A DNA stretch of 64,000 nucleotides from Metellina segmentata (lineage: Eukaryota; Arthropoda; Arachnida; Araneae; Tetragnathidae). The stretch is from contig OX375883.1 of the NCBI GenBank assembly GCA_947359465.1, forward strand, positions 19,222,088 through 19,286,087, written 5' to 3'. The notes beneath the pieces were generated by a model that had not been told where the DNA came from, searched no databases, and was given only the letters and a program-made list of their open reading frames with translations. Below, piece by piece: positions 1 to 11,821 of this stretch (its first letter is position 1; each line of letters begins with the position of its first letter). Made by a program: the position numbers and the translations under genes.

Positions 1-1020
1 AATGAGGGTAAGTTTAATTTTTCTATACCATTTCGCAAAAAATTACTATCAAATCCATAAAAATTACTATCAAATCCATTTATGCAAAGGTTCACAGTGT
101 GAATTTTGCTACATGGACACCGCGCCATCTTGGTTTGGCGACCAAAACAAACGCCTTGGCGCTACAGTCCCGTTTGCGACCACTCCACCAAACCTTTTAA
201 TGCAAATTGTAAGCACTATTTAATATTTTCAGAATGATTTGACATTGAAAGTTATTTTTGTATACCAACACACAAAGGTAAACAAAAATGAGTGTTACAG
301 TTACAGTTTATATGCACCTCAATTCATTATATATGGTATTTTTTAATTAATGTCCTACGGAATAACAACAGGCCATCATCATACAAGAAAACAAAGAAAC
401 AAATAGTACATAAAAACTTTTATTTTTAATTCAATTTCAATATACAATGAACTTTAAATATCAAGTAATTCAGTCATGCAGTACCAAACTTTATTTTTTT
501 TTGTATATATAATTAACTATAGAAGACTGAAAAAGAAACAAATTTATGTATTTCCAATCTTAAATATGTTACCTTAAAACTTTATTTATTTTTTTAATTA
601 AAGGAGCTATTTATTTTTGTAAAAAAAAAAAAGGTTGTTTTAAAACAACTTAACTTTTTGGCAATAACTCATTTACTATTAATTTTTCGAAAGTCTAACT
701 GATTTGCAATAACATGTGCCTCAAGAAATAAAAACAAAACCACACAGAAACACATTTTGATAATATAAATTACAAAAACATTTTTCCCAAATGGCCAGGT
801 AGAAATCTGATAGATGAGGAACCTGAAAATATAAAGAGAGCACATCAGTACAATACAAATGAGATCACAAACTCGCCTTTTCGTGTCAACTTAATGTACA
901 CCTAATTCTGTTTGGATGAGCACAAGTCTCATCTTGTGCGAATGTTTCACCAGTTTTACGAATAAAATTTTTTTTTCAGTTATTATTAATCATTGTGTTC
1001 AGCTTTTGGTTAGACCGTTA
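1..1020. other. AT-rich stretch, no supported gene
   Basis: I see no coding region with recognisable homology. On the minus strand a pyrimidine tract followed by AG near 825 and an AATAAA-like signal near 420 could mark a terminal exon, but the short peptides they would give are unfamiliar, so none is called. Confidence 0.4.
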
Positions 1021-1022
1021 TA

Positions 1023-1577
1023 CAGGGTGTTTCGAAACTCATGGGTAAAAATGTAAGGGGCGATAGAAAACATTTAAACAAGCAATTTTCACAATTCAAT
1101 GCATGGGCAGAGAGCAAGCAGTGAACTGCTAGACGTCACTGTAATGGAAGGCATAAAGCGTAAGTTTTCTTACACATCGTCATTTCTACTGTGGATTTCA
1201 GAAGGCATGGCGACATAGAGTAATCAGGAAAAGGCAGACATGCATTTATGTACGGTCTTTGCTCTGGAAGCCGAAAGACACGTGCCAAACCGAAAAATGT
1301 TCGAGCGATTGCATTGGTGCCTGCGTGAAATGGGATACATTGTCACCGGCATGCATGATACAGGGTGTGGCAGGAGTGTACGGACGCCACAAGTTGTAGG
1401 TAGAACCATGGTAGAAATGACGATGTGTAAGAAAACTTGGGCTTTATACTTTCCATTACAACACCGTCTAACGGTTCACCGCTTGCTCTCCGCCCATGCA
1501 TTGTATGGCGAAAATTGCTTGTTTAAATGTTTTCTATCACCCCTTAAATATTTGCCCATGAGTTTCGAAAAACTCTG
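1023..1577 (+). mobile_element. Non-autonomous mariner-like element with ~170-bp inverted ends
   Basis: The two ends are long inverted repeats. The left end begins CAGGGTGTTTCGAAACTCAT at 1023 and the right end is its imperfect complement, finishing at 1577. A TA dinucleotide lies outside each end (1021-1022 and 1578-1579), as expected for the Tc1/mariner superfamily. The inverted repeats extend about 170 bp inwards, to about 1195 on the left and from about 1407 on the right. The core at about 1240-1400 encodes a fragment (motifs RHVPNRKMFERLHWCLRE and HDTGCGRSVRTPQV) resembling the DUF4817/helix-turn-helix region of mariner-type transposases. There is no DDE domain, so the copy cannot move itself. 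Confidence 0.75.
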
Positions 1578-2317
1578 TAGCTATAATTCTTTGTAAGAGG
1601 CTGCCAACAACTTCAGTTCCAATGAAACTTCCCAGCGCGTTACTCATTAGGGTCATCATGTTTGATAAAATGATTACCCAATTTTATGGTCAGCTCCAGA
1701 CATTCTTTTATTAAATCTGCATTTAAAACAGGATCATTTTGTTCATTATCACTGTGGGATTAGGAGGCTCGAGGACATCCCTTTGCTTAGGGCTTTGCCG
1801 ACTGATACATCAATATCTTCAAATGATAGATCATCACATACTTCTCTACTAATTGGGTGTCATTGCAATGATGTTGAGAAATTCAGTCGTATTAGGAATC
1901 AAATACAATAAAAACATTGATGATACATCGATGTACGCACTGGTAAATGAAAACACGCGTTCCAAAACGCATACACTAGCTGTTATGCAGCCTCTTTGTG
2001 TGTGTAATATAACTGATAATACTACTATGCCAATAATAATAAAAAAAATTCTTAAAATTTGGGCAAATAAATTCTTAAAAATTGGCTTGGCCCACTCGTG
2101 TTTAATCAAAATTGACTCGCGTAAAAAGAGAAAATTTTGAATTTGAGTAAAAAAAGGTTGTGTAAAAACAGAATTAGGTATGCATACACAAACAGGAAAT
2201 GTTTGACACATAAATAAATACACTCAGGGTAGAGTTATATGAATTGAATCTATGTTATCTACAGCTTGCAAGCCACTAATGCAGTGAGAAACCCACTGAA
2301 CAACAACAGCCCCATTT
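1578..2317. other. Intergenic, nothing recognised
   Basis: There are overlapping ORFs on both strands near 1850-2220, but neither has recognisable motifs and both are rich in AT-biased residues. I treat them as chance. Confidence 0.4.
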
Positions 2318-2890
2318 CAGTGGCGGATTTCTACTTCTGCTGCCGTGGCTACCGTCAACTTGCCAACCCACTCCTTGCCATCAGCAATGATATTCCCTCT
2401 ACACCTCACCTCCCTTTTACACTTTCTTCACATAGGTGTATCAATAGCACAAAATCATTAGTACCACCCTAATTTTGTTCAACAGTGGTTTGGTATAACC
2501 AGAACCAGATCGACAAAAACATTGTTTATTTTAACATATACGAGAATTTGGAATAAAATTTGATATAAACAATCAGCAAAACAACTCTTACCAATATTTC
2601 AATAACAAATATTGAGAAAATACTGTTTACTTGAATATAAGGAACTGAAGTTAAAATAAAAACTTAGTTCTCAAACGAGCCTTTACTCAGTTATGGGGGA
2701 GTTAGGTACTCCCCTCCCCTCCTGTAGGCTTTCGAGTTATTTCTAGTAATTTCATACAGTGACATTCAAAATTCAAACATGTTATTTTTATTTTTAAATT
2801 ATTTAACATTTTTATTGCTGTTGTGCATTTGGTATTTTTCCAAAACTTTTTGCTACCCTGGGCTAGAATCCACCCCTAAATCTGTCACTG
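2318..2890. mobile_element. hAT-like MITE
   Basis: The left end is CAGTGGCGGATTT at 2318 and the right end is AAATCTGTCACTG ending at 2890, an inverted pair of the type common at hAT termini in animals. The 573-bp interior has no transposase. The inner terminus (text near 2860, 'gggctagaatccacccctaaat') recurs near 41225-41261. The flanking 8 bp on each side are only partly alike, so the target duplication is eroded or mis-set. Confidence 0.65.
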
Positions 2891-3904
2891 CCCTCCATTA
2901 AGTTAAATTGAACTTGCTGGTACATACTGAAAAAAATGGGTAGAATTATACAGGAAAGCATCATTCATAAATTTTATAAAAAATTTGGTACATGTCTTAA
3001 GTAATTTGTTTTCTAGGATAAAGATAATTATACTAAACATGGCATTTCTTTCAACACAAGAAAGACATATAGGGCCTTCATGCAGTGTGCCAGCCTAAAA
3101 CTCCCCGACCAGTGAATTTAATTTGCAATTTTATGACTGAATTATTCGGTTTATACCAATTATTCTGGTCTGACTGCAATGGAATCAGGAGAACAGAGCA
3201 GTTTACCAAGAAAGACAGAAATGGACAGAGAGGAACCTTACAATAAGATTCATGGTAGTTTCACTTTGTTTTACTGCTTTACATTTTGTTTACAAACATT
3301 ATGTTCCTCTCACCAGTTTGATCACTTGATTAAAATCATGATTTTAAATCAGCATACCCTGAAACATTTTAATAAATCATTGAAATGAGTAAGATTTTAT
3401 GAAACAAAATTGTAAGAAATGGTCTATTTCAATAGAATCAGATATTTTCAATTTGTGAACGTTTATGTAATATAATCTCAAAAACTAGAATATGTGTAAT
3501 TATGCATCAAAAAACAAACTGCTGATCAAACAATCACACTACCTCCAAACAAAAAACTAAGATTACACTTCAAAAACATAATAAACGCAATAGCGTAACA
3601 ATTCAAGATCAAAGCTGAAACAAATTTTTCTTAGATCTGTCTAACCAAGGGTCAAACGCGTAAAATTTTTTCCACAATGCAGTTAAATATCAACGATATC
3701 AAAAAACATTTTCAAAATTGAAGGAGATGGTACTTACTTTTCAGTTTCATCCAATCTTTCAAAAGAATACGTCTTAAGACAAATGAATTATTCCTAATTT
3801 TTCCACTTACATTAGAAGCCCGTTATATAATCCACTATCCAGCTCCTCTCCTCGACTGTACAGGGATTTTTTCAAATCGGCAAAACATTTTCCCTACCGC
3901 TGCA
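2891..3904. other. Intergenic, nothing recognised
   Basis: AT-rich sequence with no repeat, RNA or coding signal I can support. Confidence 0.4.
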
Positions 3905-3933
3905 GAACTAAAAAAAAAAGCATAAAACGTATA

Positions 3934-3947
3934 CGCCATCTAGCGGC
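3934..3947 (-). promoter_or_regulatory. CTCF-like motif
   Basis: On the minus strand this reads GCCGCTAGATGGCG. It fits the core of the bilaterian CTCF consensus (CCASYAGRKGGCRS) with about one mismatch, and lies about 95 bp from a candidate first-exon donor. Binding is an inference from motif similarity only. Confidence 0.4.
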
Positions 3948-3949
3948 AA

Positions 3950-4041
3950 TTCGTCTAAGTTTTAACATTAGGATTCCTCCTGTCCCCATCCGCTTTTCAG
4001 CAGGTCATTCTGAACGTCGTGCTTCGGTGCGGAAATTCGTG
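3950..4041 (+). promoter_or_regulatory. Candidate promoter and non-coding first exon
   Basis: A locally GC-richer block in AT-rich surroundings ends in a near-ideal splice donor, G followed by GTGAGT at 4042. It has no obvious ORF, so it would be a 5' untranslated exon. The downstream gene is unknown. The nearest coding-like exons on this strand are the MULE fragments at 5.1-7.4 kb. Confidence 0.3.
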
Positions 4042-4047
4042 GTGAGT

Positions 4048-5149
4048 ATAGCATTAGAGTTTAATTTATTGTGATAAATTTGTAGATATTGTTTTAATGA
4101 AGTGCTCGTTGACGAATTTAAAACTCGCCTCATAGTGTTATTGAATCATTTGCAACATTTCGTTTATTGCTTTTACAAGAACTTATTTATGTAATATTGT
4201 GAACTTTATACTCGTGTATGATGTTCCTAATGCTATTTCTTTATAAGCCATGAAATCCTCTAGATAGTTTGTTTTAATACCACTTTGCATGTTGTACGTG
4301 TTTAATTTTCATTCTTAACCCCCCAAATTCTTTACGGCACTGGTTGTGGTTTTGACTCCAAAGATTAGCCAGCTTTGGTGTAATAATTTAATCTATACCT
4401 GTTTAATTTAAATATCAAAAACTCGTCCTTTTCTATTTTGTTAATTTGTGCATTTGACTTTGTAGAATCTCTTGGGTCTTCTATCAATTAGACTTGGACA
4501 CAATATTCACGTGTTTCGTAGTGTTTTCGGAAAGTAGCAATGTTGAAATAAGACTATGATTTCCATATTAAGACTGGTAAATTTATGTTCCTTAAACTAT
4601 TGTATCAAACTTAAAAACAATGATAACATTTTGTTAATTCGCTTCACTTAAATAACATTAATTAAAAAAATATTCCAGCATTCAAAACCATTAAGAAAGA
4701 TTTGTGGGTGTTGAGTCGATCCCCACACACTGCCGAACCTAGAGTTTAGTGACTTCCCATTTTTCCCTGAACTATATTCACAAGATTCTGCAACTCTGCA
4801 TAACACCTGTGTAAATGCTGCACTGGTTTTATGCTTCAATTATTGAATACTTTATCATATGGTGAATTTATTCATCAACATACATAAATGATAGATACAC
4901 TGATAGAAATGCAATAAAAAATAGAACCATATTTAAAGCATGTTATTTTTATTATGCAGTTTTTCACCTTAAAATTAAATTTTGAAAGAAAATGCTTCAA
5001 TTTTTACGACAGATTATTATTAAATGTCGAGTAATGTATATTTTGATAAAAAAATATTTGTATATTCTTAATGCAACTATATTAATTGTTTATTTTAATA
5101 TTTAGATCAAACTACAGTTTTTTGACTACTTTAATTATGGGTTGACTCC
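4048..5149. other. Nothing recognised
   Basis: AT-rich sequence without coding similarity. If the donor at 4042 is used, this would be intron. Confidence 0.35.
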
Positions 5150-6299
5150 AATGGCAGGCAAGCGGTTTCATGTAGATTTACTTTTAGCCAGTGACAACTT
5201 TGTGGAAGATTTCAAATTCAGCAAAAAATCCCACTCGACAGCAAATTTTACACTTTTATGAGTCATGGCGAGTAATCAATTTGGGTCCTTCAACAGACTC
5301 TTTTGAAAAAATTAAAACTGTATGAAAAAAAAGTATTTACTAACTTTAAGAAAATATTCAAAAGTAAATGATTTAGGATTCATTTTAAAATTGCTTACTT
5401 GAACTAATACACTGAAAACATTCTAGGGCTACTGTGGTTCGGACTCTTGATGGGACATGTGCTGTGCTTATAGTTATGGCTGTAATGAAAAGAGCACGCA
5501 AGCTTCAGTGTTTCTCAGAAATCATTTTTGTGGATTCTACTGCCGGCTGTGAAAGTACAGGTTCCTCACTCAATACTTTTGACAGCGACAAAAGTAGGAG
5601 CTGTTCCAATTGCTGTAGTTACCCATGAAAATCAAACAACCAAAGTTACTTTACTGCATTTTCTCTACTAAAAATATAATTTACTTTGTGCTTTGAAAAT
5701 AGAGAGGTAAGATACATTTCCTTTTCTTTTTTTTTTTCAATTAGAAACTTGTGTAAAAAATTACTTAAGCAGATAGGTTAAGGCTTAACACCCAAAGTTG
5801 ATACATATTCAAGGCCAGCAGCATTGAATTAATGGGAATATCTATTTAAAGAAAATATTTATTACATTACTTGGAGTATTTAATTAAGGTAATGATTAAT
5901 GATAGTCTTAAAAAACCTCAATATTCTCCTTTTCACAATGTTAGACTGCCTGCAAAGGTTTTGATAAAAACAAATAAAGAACTGCATACAATCTTACCAT
6001 AGCATGGTGAGTTTCCAATGGGTGGTTTGCGAACCCTTAGGAGTGCAAGGAATTATTTATGTTTCTCAATTTTACACAACCTTACCCAAGCATAGAAGTT
6101 ATTACTCGAGTCCCCACCAGATGGAGAATAGCCACAAAGCTAACTATAGAATATTAACTGCATCTTTTGTGAACATGGCAAAATCATTTAAAGTAATCTA
6201 TGTAATAGACATTTTTTTAATTTCTTTGTAAAATAATTTATCACAGGTTAGCAGTTACACTATCATTTAACATTACAAGAACTTGTATAAACTATTATA

Positions 6300-6620
6300 A
6301 ATGTAAACAAAACCTGTAAAGGGAGACATTCTCAAATCTAATTGTTAACATTCATTTGTACAGCTTTCTCAAGAAATGATCATTGTTGTATCATAAATAT
6401 CAATGAAGCCATCTGAAGTTTAGAAAAGATACCTCAATCTAAATGTAAACAAAGACTAGAAACATTTTCTAGTGTGGACATTTAAATGTAGTTTTGATAT
6501 CAAGATATAACATTACTTTAAACGTAATTTCATTTATTATATTGAAAAAGTACTTCAGAGGACTAAGAATTCACTGTCTAAATGTAAACAAAGCCTGAAT
6601 GTAAACATTCTAAATTTTGA
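6300..6620. repeat. Degenerate ~140-bp tandem repeat
   Basis: The phrase AATGTAAACAAA recurs at 6300, 6442 and 6581, giving spacings of 142 and 139 bp. The last two copies also share upstream context (CTAAATG). The intervals between are strongly diverged. Confidence 0.35.
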
Positions 6621-6930
6621 ATGAAATCAGTTAAGTGTACAGTTAAGAACTTACACAACTTTTTATTAAAAATTAAATGTAAATATTTCACGACTAAAAA
6701 ATTATGAATTAGTTAAACAAGTGATTTCTAAGATTCAACCCAGTTTGAAATTTTGTACAAATCTGAAACAGGAAATCTGAATTAATGAAGGGCAAATGGA
6801 TGACTAGAAATGTATCTTTAAACAATAAAACACTTGTTATTAAGAAAATGGACACTTATAGTCTTGGAGATTTTATTTTTACAGTGTATGTGTTCAACCA
6901 TTTATTTTTACTCAATACACTACATTCTTA

Positions 6931-6975
6931 ATTGAAGGGGCAAGTGGATAAAGGTGATACACTTGCCCCTTCAAT
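6931..6975. repeat. Perfect 16-bp hairpin
   Basis: ATTGAAGGGGCAAGTG (6931-6946) is exactly complementary to 6960-6975 across a 13-nt loop. It is GC-richer than its surroundings and lies between two MULE coding islands. Confidence 0.7.
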
Positions 6976-7426
6976 TGTGCAATTAAATGCATCATATTTT
7001 AGCTTAGGATAGAATAAATGTATTAATATGAAATGGATGTCTAAATATGTATATTTTTTTAGTATTTTTCCATAAATCAGAAAACTTGCTGATAAAGATG
7101 TAGATTGTTTGACCAGGAAATATTGTTTGATTTTTACACTGATAATTGGATATTATTTATATTTGGTAAAATTGAAATTCATCAACTGTCTCCTTTTAAT
7201 TTTCAGATGCCATCTCTTTATGACTGATGATTCAAAAACAGGAATAAAAGCCTTAGTAGAAATTTATCCCTCATCTGTGCTACTTCTCTGCCATTTCCAC
7301 GTGGCACAAACAGATTGGAGATGGTTGCATAGCTGCAAGGCTATTAAAGCCTGTTTTTATGAAAATGTTGAACTATGTTATTATGGAAGAAAAACACTTC
7401 AATATAAAATGTATGCTCTGTGTTAG

Positions 7427-9539
7427 ACTACTGGAAATGAGATAATTTATTACTTGATAATAAAAGTATTTTTTGCTTTACTACCTTATTTTATTAGTCA
7501 TGTATTTCTTTTTAACAGCATGTTTAAATTGTCCCCCCTTGGGATTGATGCATGTGCTGTTAGTCACTAAATGCAACATTAAATTTTTTCCTTGTATATA
7601 TTTGACTAAAATGCAGTCATGTTTATACCAAGTATCAGCATTATTCAGTGTGCAAATAAATCAGTTAAAATGGTTTAATTGTATGGCTAGTTAGGGTTAT
7701 CTGACAAGCATAATGCATAAACAGAATGCCACAACTATATAATCTTCTGTAGAGTAAATAGTTAATAGGTAATGCAGAGCCGAGCTTTACTCATTGTAGC
7801 TAGAGTTAGATTTGGTACAGAATCTGAAAGTTCATATTCAAAAACAAACTCCAAAAATCTTAAAGACCATTCCAGAGAATTTTTTGTTGAAACTTTGGCA
7901 GCTTGTAGAAGTTTTCTTACTCATGGAAGCTCTCTCAGGATATCTTTAGAAAGTTTATCATAATTTACGACTAAGATTTGTATTAACTGTGGCAGTCTGT
8001 TTTCTGAAGTTGTATTAATGGATTTGATGTTTTATTTCATGTAAATAATAAAGAAATTTTGTGATTTGCCACATAATTTAGACTTTTTCTAAAACTTCAA
8101 TTGTTAAAAGCATGCCTGAAATAATTTTGTCTATAAAAAATTGTTACATTTGCATAATAAAATAAAATTAATAAATTCATATTTTAATTATTTGTGCTGT
8201 CCTCCTTCATAATACATATGTTGGTGTTCCAACTAACAGCCAATCAAACTGAAATCATCTAGTCTAACTTATAATAAGAAATAAATCAGAAGGTACTTAA
8301 TGTTCACGATAAATGCTAGCAAATATAGGACTGAACTAAGTTATTAAACTGGTTTATAATCAATTTTGTAGACAAAAAAAAAAACATGTTTTTCATGACT
8401 TTCAGTTCATTGAAAATTTTAAGTTTAATATAAAATTTTCTCTAAAATAATTTGATAGGACCATTGTCACTAATGCCTATGCTACAGGCAAAAGAGATTT
8501 TAACTCAAATCTATCTTTAAATCCACACAAATATTAGCAATTTTTTCAATGCAGAAGTTACAATGGAATTGTACAATTAAAGCTTTCTGATTTGTTTAAA
8601 ATTTATTTTTTAAGTGGAAAGATATTTGATAAAGGCAATTACATCGTCAATATTTTATATTAAAAAAAGTTTCTGGCCATTTTATTGTTTTAAATTTGGC
8701 AATACTAATGGCCATGGAGGGGGCTTGAGTGCCTCTGTATGGGTGCCCATGACAAGGATTTGATGAAAAAAAGCATCTACAAATAAATTCGATACTTTTA
8801 AGAAGCATAATTATATTATTGAACCCTAAGTTTTAAAAAAATGGTAATTATAACTTACTGCATTTCACATTTTAAAAAATCTCGATTTAATGTATAAAAT
8901 CATCCATGCATCAATTAGTAAATAAATTTAAATGTCTTGTATTTACTAGATGTGCTTTAGCATAGTCAGATAGGATTCTTTTTTCCTGATTGAATTCCAA
9001 AGAAATCAACCATGGCAATGCACAGTTAAATCGTTTAAAAATGTAAAATGTGTTGGATATCTGCATGGTACAAAAATCAAAGGACATTTTCATACAACCA
9101 AAATAATGTGTTCCTGAATTCCATGGTATTCATTCATCTGATTACAACACAAGTCATTGAGATTTAAAATTAATCAGATAAAAATTGTATTTAAAAAAAA
9201 ATACACAAAATTAACTCAAACTTTGTTTCAAATAAGAGTTCAGGGAAAAAAGTTGAGAACAATCGGTACAAGTAAAGCAAAATGAAAAATTTTCTCAATT
9301 TAAACATATAAAACCCTGTATTTCTATATGCTTAGATATCAAAAGATGCGAGATTCATTACAGTAAAAACAAATTGGTGTTTCAAATACATCGGTCTGTT
9401 TAAGAAGTTCCGAGATAATATACAATGCTTGTTACCAAATGGAAAGGAAAATAAGACAGTACGATCATGAAGCTATTGTATTGTTTACATGTGAATAAAG
9501 ATGTTAGTTTGCTGAATTTTCTAAGTTTTTAACATTGCT
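7427..9539. other. Nothing recognised
   Basis: Short ORFs at 7473-7694, 7772-7963 and 8911-9093 show no motif I know. The one at 7772 could be MULE-derived but has no diagnostic residue. The rest is AT-rich sequence. Confidence 0.4.
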
Positions 9540-9690
9540 GATCGTTCTCTCTCCATCCGCTTGTGGTCAGTGGTCACGGTTGATTACATTCATTCGCATG
9601 ACGTCAAGTTACAAGTTGGCATTGTACGCTAGCTGATTTTTTCGCCAAATTCCCGCACGCGCCAAAAAAGTACCGCAGAATGGAAATACG
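9540..9690. promoter_or_regulatory. GC-elevated block with a CRE-like TGACGTCA
   Basis: The stretch is less AT-rich than its surroundings and contains TGACGTCA at about 9600, the full CREB/ATF palindrome, plus several CpG-bearing words. It directly abuts the snap-back repeat, so it may equally be the outer part of that transposon. Promoter function is speculative. Confidence 0.25.
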
Positions 9691-9691
9691 C

Positions 9692-10425
9692 CCCGAGGCG
9701 GTCTTTTCCTAGTTCCATAGACTTAACATACAAACTTTTTGTGTGTTCCAGAAAAACGTGTGTAAATTAAAACTAAATATAGCTTTTTCATGTTCCATTT
9801 CGTGTTCTAGAATATTTATTTATTATTGTTTTAGAGTTTTGTCAGTATAAATTTGAAGACTTTTTAAGGAAATAGCTTTTTTTGAACAACATGGTGTTTT
9901 CCGCACTCTACCTATATAATAAGAGTGGCAACAAGGGACCAAATTTGGCCCAATGCGCATGCGCGGCAGCCATTTTTCTACTAGAATCGTCTCAAAAAAG
10001 GTTGCTGGGCGAATTAATATATCATTTCAGGGAGAACAAAAAGCATATGATTGTTATAATATGGATACATTCGATAAAAATGAATCATATAAACGCTCAA
10101 TTACATGCATAATTGATGAGATGGATTACATAACGCGCTAACTTAGATTGCGGGAAAAACACCACGTTGTTAAAAAAAAAGCTATTTCCTTAAAAGTCTT
10201 CAAATTTATACTGACAAAACACTAAAATAATAATAAATAAACATTCTGGAACACGAATAAGCTATATTTTCCTTTTTATTTAATGTACACACGTTTTTCT
10301 CGGACACAAAAAAAGTTCCCATGTTAAGTCTACGGGAGTTAGGAAAAGACCGCCTCGGGCAGTAGAAAAGGTCTCTAAGCCAATCAGAAAGTGTTTCCCG
10401 TATGTCGCCACTCTTATTATATAGG
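9692..10425. mobile_element. Snap-back element: two ~210-bp inverted arms and nested short TIRs
   Basis: The segment 9692-9905 is matched in inverted orientation by 10149-10359. For example, CCCGAGGCGGTCTTTTCCTA on the left answers AGGAAAAGACCGCCTCGGG on the right. The match continues through the blocks around TTTGTCAGTATAAATTTGAA, with about 240 bp of loop. A second inverted pair, CCTATATAATAAGAGTGGC at 9911-9929 and GCCACTCTTATTATATAGG at 10407-10425, is offset from the first, so the right arm lies inside the short-TIR element and the left arm outside it. No transposase is present. The layout suggests a foldback-type element or an insertion next to an older inverted copy. Confidence 0.7.
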
Positions 10426-10459
10426 CACTCTAACTAAAAGTTAATACACGAAGCCAATA

Positions 10460-10830
10460 GTAATTTTGCATTAAAATAACTTATTCAAATAATCCAACAC
10501 ATTTGACTTAATCAATTTGTGATTTGATGTATCATAGGCATGGAATTCTTCAATTTAAGCCAGTGGACGAAACAAAATTCTTTACCTGTTTCTTATAAAA
10601 TCGGTCGAAAAGTTCAATTCATAAAATTAAGTGATAAGAAATTGTGTTTGAATCGTATTGGCTACTCTTCTCCAAAGCGTCTGAGAAGCCATGATCAATC
10701 ATTTTCCAGGTCCTTGAGGTGATTTTCCAGATTTTAGGCGAAAATTTTCTCTGATTCTTTGGGACAAAATTAATTTCCCTGACAATTTAAGGTTTTCCAT
10801 GCCTCGGGTTCGTGAAGCCTGTACACATCA
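10460..10830 (-). repeat. Dispersed repeat D, partial copy
   Basis: It matches, in inverted orientation, the longer copy at 59307-59895. Shared landmarks are the blocks around 'gagaagccatgatcaatcattttccaggtc' and 'attaatttccctgacaatttaaggttttcc'. The family is rich in the words 'tcaggga' and 'cctggaa'. No coding region is seen. Confidence 0.6.
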
Positions 10831-11608
10831 GATGTGTCCTTGAGGCAGCTCAAAACAAAAAATAGTTCAAACCACAAGATATATTTCAAACTTTTTTTAT
10901 TCGACAGATAGTCAATGAAAATAGAACAAAAACCATAAAACGATTCTATAGGATAAGAAGCACATTAAACAAAGAGAAGAAAAGGCTGTTGCCACTTTTC
11001 TATCCAATCAATAATTTCATATAAAAATCCTAATTTCTGCTGTATAAATTTTCCATACATTGAAAATGTCACAAAAAGCTTTTAAACATGTTTCAGTTAA
11101 CCGATCGATTAACACTATATTATCACCACAAAGTAATCATCTCTAGACTGGAAAGTAAGGGAAATTGCTTTAAACTTTTCATTAATGTCTCTAAACCTTA
11201 GCAATATACGCGAACGAGGAGTGTCGACACTCCTTGCTTCGAATTGTATATAAATGAGCTTTCAAAGGCCATGCTGAATTTCAAAGCTTCATTCGAAAAC
11301 AGAAGTGATTGGCAATGCTAAACTAACATCGAAATTCTGAAGAAAATAATTCTATGAAAACACAAAATGCTAAATGATATGTGACAGAATTATCATTATC
11401 ACTGAAAAAAAAAATTCACAGATAATTTCAATACATATAAAAAGCTCAGGACTCTGAAGCTAGTCAACAACCGTCTCATGTCAAGAGTATACTGCAGTGG
11501 AGAGAAAATTGCCACGTTTTTGTAATGCTGGCAACTTGAGAGGAATACAGAAGTTTCATTGCCATTTTCTGATTGAGGTTTTGATTAACGGAAGTGAATT
11601 CTTGAAAA
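10831..11608. other. Nothing recognised
   Basis: AT-rich sequence without repeats or coding signals I can support. Confidence 0.4.
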
Positions 11609-11821
11609 TTAACCCTCCAAGTGGTTTTGACGAGATATCTCGTCCATCAATATCTGACCAATTTTGCTAATTACGATATCACATCATCAAAATATTGCCG
11701 GTTTTTGATGATGAGGTTAAGATCTGGTAAGTTTTATTCTAATGACGAGATATCTCGTCCATCAAGATCTGGTCAGTTTTGCTGGAGACGAGATTGCCAA
11801 GACAACCACCAGGAGGATTAA
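11609..11821. mobile_element. piggyBac-like MITE with TTAA ends
   Basis: The element is bounded by TTAA at 11609-11612 and 11818-11821, the canonical piggyBac target. The inner ends are inverted: CCCTCCAAGTGGTTTTGACG on the left against CGTC...CCACCAGGAGGA on the right, read inwards. Two exact copies of the 16-bp palindrome GACGAGATATCTCGTC lie at 11629-11644 and 11744-11759. At about 205 bp it has no transposase. Confidence 0.65.

Larger units (their letters stand above)
5150..7426 (+). pseudogene. Decayed MULE (Mutator-like) transposase in split pieces
   Basis: Three coding islands lie in order. The first (about 5150-5265) has a stretch around LLASDNFVEDFKFSKKSH, similar to the N-terminal part of MULE proteins. 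The second (about 5426-5665) opens after an AG acceptor and contains IIFVDSTAGCESTG, matching the first catalytic-aspartate region. A one-base shift near 5575 is needed to continue into TATKVGAVPIAVVTHENQTT. The third (7206-7426) follows a pyrimidine-rich AG acceptor and carries HLFMTDDSKTGIKALVE then LLLCHFHVAQTDWRWL, the second catalytic aspartate and the CxxH/W-rich segment. The roughly 1.5-kb gap between islands two and three holds short repeats and a hairpin, and the acceptor-like borders suggest introns. The frameshift argues for a dead copy. A domesticated gene cannot be excluded without transcripts. Confidence 0.65.

Noticed and set aside
760..960. Possible terminal exons of a minus-strand gene with AATAAA near 420
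   Set aside because: Splice-like signals exist, but the peptides (for instance KTGETFAQDETCAHPNRIR) match no family I know and phases cannot be tested.
1849..2223. Overlapping ORFs on opposite strands
   Set aside because: Mutually overlapping, motif-free and AT-biased.
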